DNA from: Alphaproteobacteria bacterium
Lineage (GTDB): Bacteria > Pseudomonadota > Alphaproteobacteria > UBA6615
Assembly (NCBI GenBank): GCA_009694135.1
Contig: SHVS01000003.1
Span: forward strand, 34,783 to 98,782
DNA: 64,000 nucleotides
Direction of reading: 5' to 3'
This document shows positions 63,670 to 64,000 of the stretch, in pieces; the first letter of the stretch is position 1, and each line of letters opens with the position of its first letter. The notes under the pieces were generated by a model. That model was not told the origin of the DNA. It saw nothing but the letters and a program-made list of their open reading frames with translations, and searched no databases. A program made the translations under genes and the position numbers.

Positions 63670-64000
63670 TCAATCCTTGCCGAGCCAGCCGCTACGGGCT
63701 GCGAGCGCGAGAAAATGCTCCGAAGCGGCTGCATCCTCCATCCTCGACACGTCGCGGATCGCGGCCACCAGCGCCGAATAAGTCGTGATCCGCATGTGCC
63801 TCGGCCGTGGCGGGATCGGCGCGCCGGGGAAGTCATAGCGTGCCCCAAGCCGTCGATAGAGACGCCGCAAGCGACCGTCCAAGCGCCCGATGACGTCCGC
63901 GCTTTGGCTGGCATAGGCGAGCCGATAGGTGCGGCGCGACGCGAACAGGTGGGCGCCATTCGGCAAGTACAGTTTGCTCGATCGGAAGCCGCGCAAGGGG
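63670..64000 (-). CDS. Hypothetical protein, 5' part beyond window
   Basis: About 108 codons to the right edge; the frame stays open there, so the gene probably starts outside. The visible start SSKLYLPNGAHLFASRRTYRLAYASQ resembles the middle of a widespread uncharacterised protein whose family normally has Cys pairs around KLYL and HxxRLAYxSQ; here those are replaced (FASRRTYRLAYASQ). The rest is Arg-rich with RLYRRLGARYDFP. Members often occur in accessory regions. Function unknown. Confidence 0.55.
   Translation of the reverse strand, partial: PLRGFRSSKLYLPNGAHLFASRRTYRLAYASQSADVIGRLDGRLRRLYRRLGARYDFPGAPIPPRPRHMRITTYSALVAAIRDVSRMEDAAASEHFLALAARSGWLGKD

Overview
This window is high-GC DNA from an alphaproteobacterium, most probably of the Rhodospirillales type. 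The evidence is a complete division and cell wall (dcw) cluster in alphaproteobacterial order with rnpB just upstream, a MucR/Ros regulator, an alphaproteobacterial FtsZ, and the linked set UDG / ETF-QO / TPR protein / ispE. The genus cannot be told from the sequence alone.

Layout. 1-4.9 kb: the start of a hydantoinase/oxoprolinase A gene leaving the left edge, a TerB-DnaJ co-chaperone, an ABC-F ATPase and a DMT exporter. 4.9-24.06 kb: rnpB, a four-box MraZ operator, then mraZ-rsmH-ftsL-ftsI-murE-murF-mraY-murD-ftsW-murG-murC-murB-ddl-ftsQ-ftsA-ftsZ on one strand, mostly with overlapping stop and start codons, closed by a strong hairpin terminator. 24.3-29.9 kb: lpxC, bamD, recN, ligA. 29.9-33.45 kb: a decayed locus made of a broken ABC exporter, a cupredoxin-like protein and a decapitated gene abutting an integrase remnant next to tRNA-Gln. 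33.5-40.2 kb: ispE, a TPR protein, ETF-QO (frameshifted), a family 4 uracil-DNA glycosylase, a SRAP protein and a MucR regulator. 40.2-48.7 kb: a broken membrane coiled-coil gene, rpmB, tgt, a phytase-like protein, a 5'-nucleotidase-type enzyme, a GNAT acetyltransferase and guaA. 48.7-50.6 kb: a lower-GC insertion carrying one large protein with a GIY-YIG-like (T5orf172) C-terminus. 50.7-58.3 kb: dusA, then an amino-sugar salvage set (murQ, serine hydrolase, BadF-type sugar kinase, nagA, NamZ family protein) and an OmpA-like lipoprotein. 58.3-64 kb: alaC, hom, recJ, a response regulator, an AT-rich stretch, tRNA-Glu and a partial gene at the right edge.

How it fits together. The dcw operon supplies peptidoglycan precursors and the divisome, with MraZ probably controlling its own operon. 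The 51.7-57.2 kb set looks built to recover MurNAc and GlcNAc from turned-over wall: NamZ-like release, BadF-type phosphorylation, MurQ etherase and NagA deacetylase.

Points that stand out. (i) An identical 17-base sequence covers the encoded CCA and the next 13 bases of two unrelated tRNA genes, tRNA-Gln and tRNA-Glu. (ii) Three otherwise sound genes are broken by one-base indels in G/C runs of 7-8, and two more carry in-frame TAG codons; these may be decay, slippage or sequence error, and raw reads would tell. (iii) The low-GC insertion directly after guaA is a known type of island site and carries the most novel-looking protein of the window.
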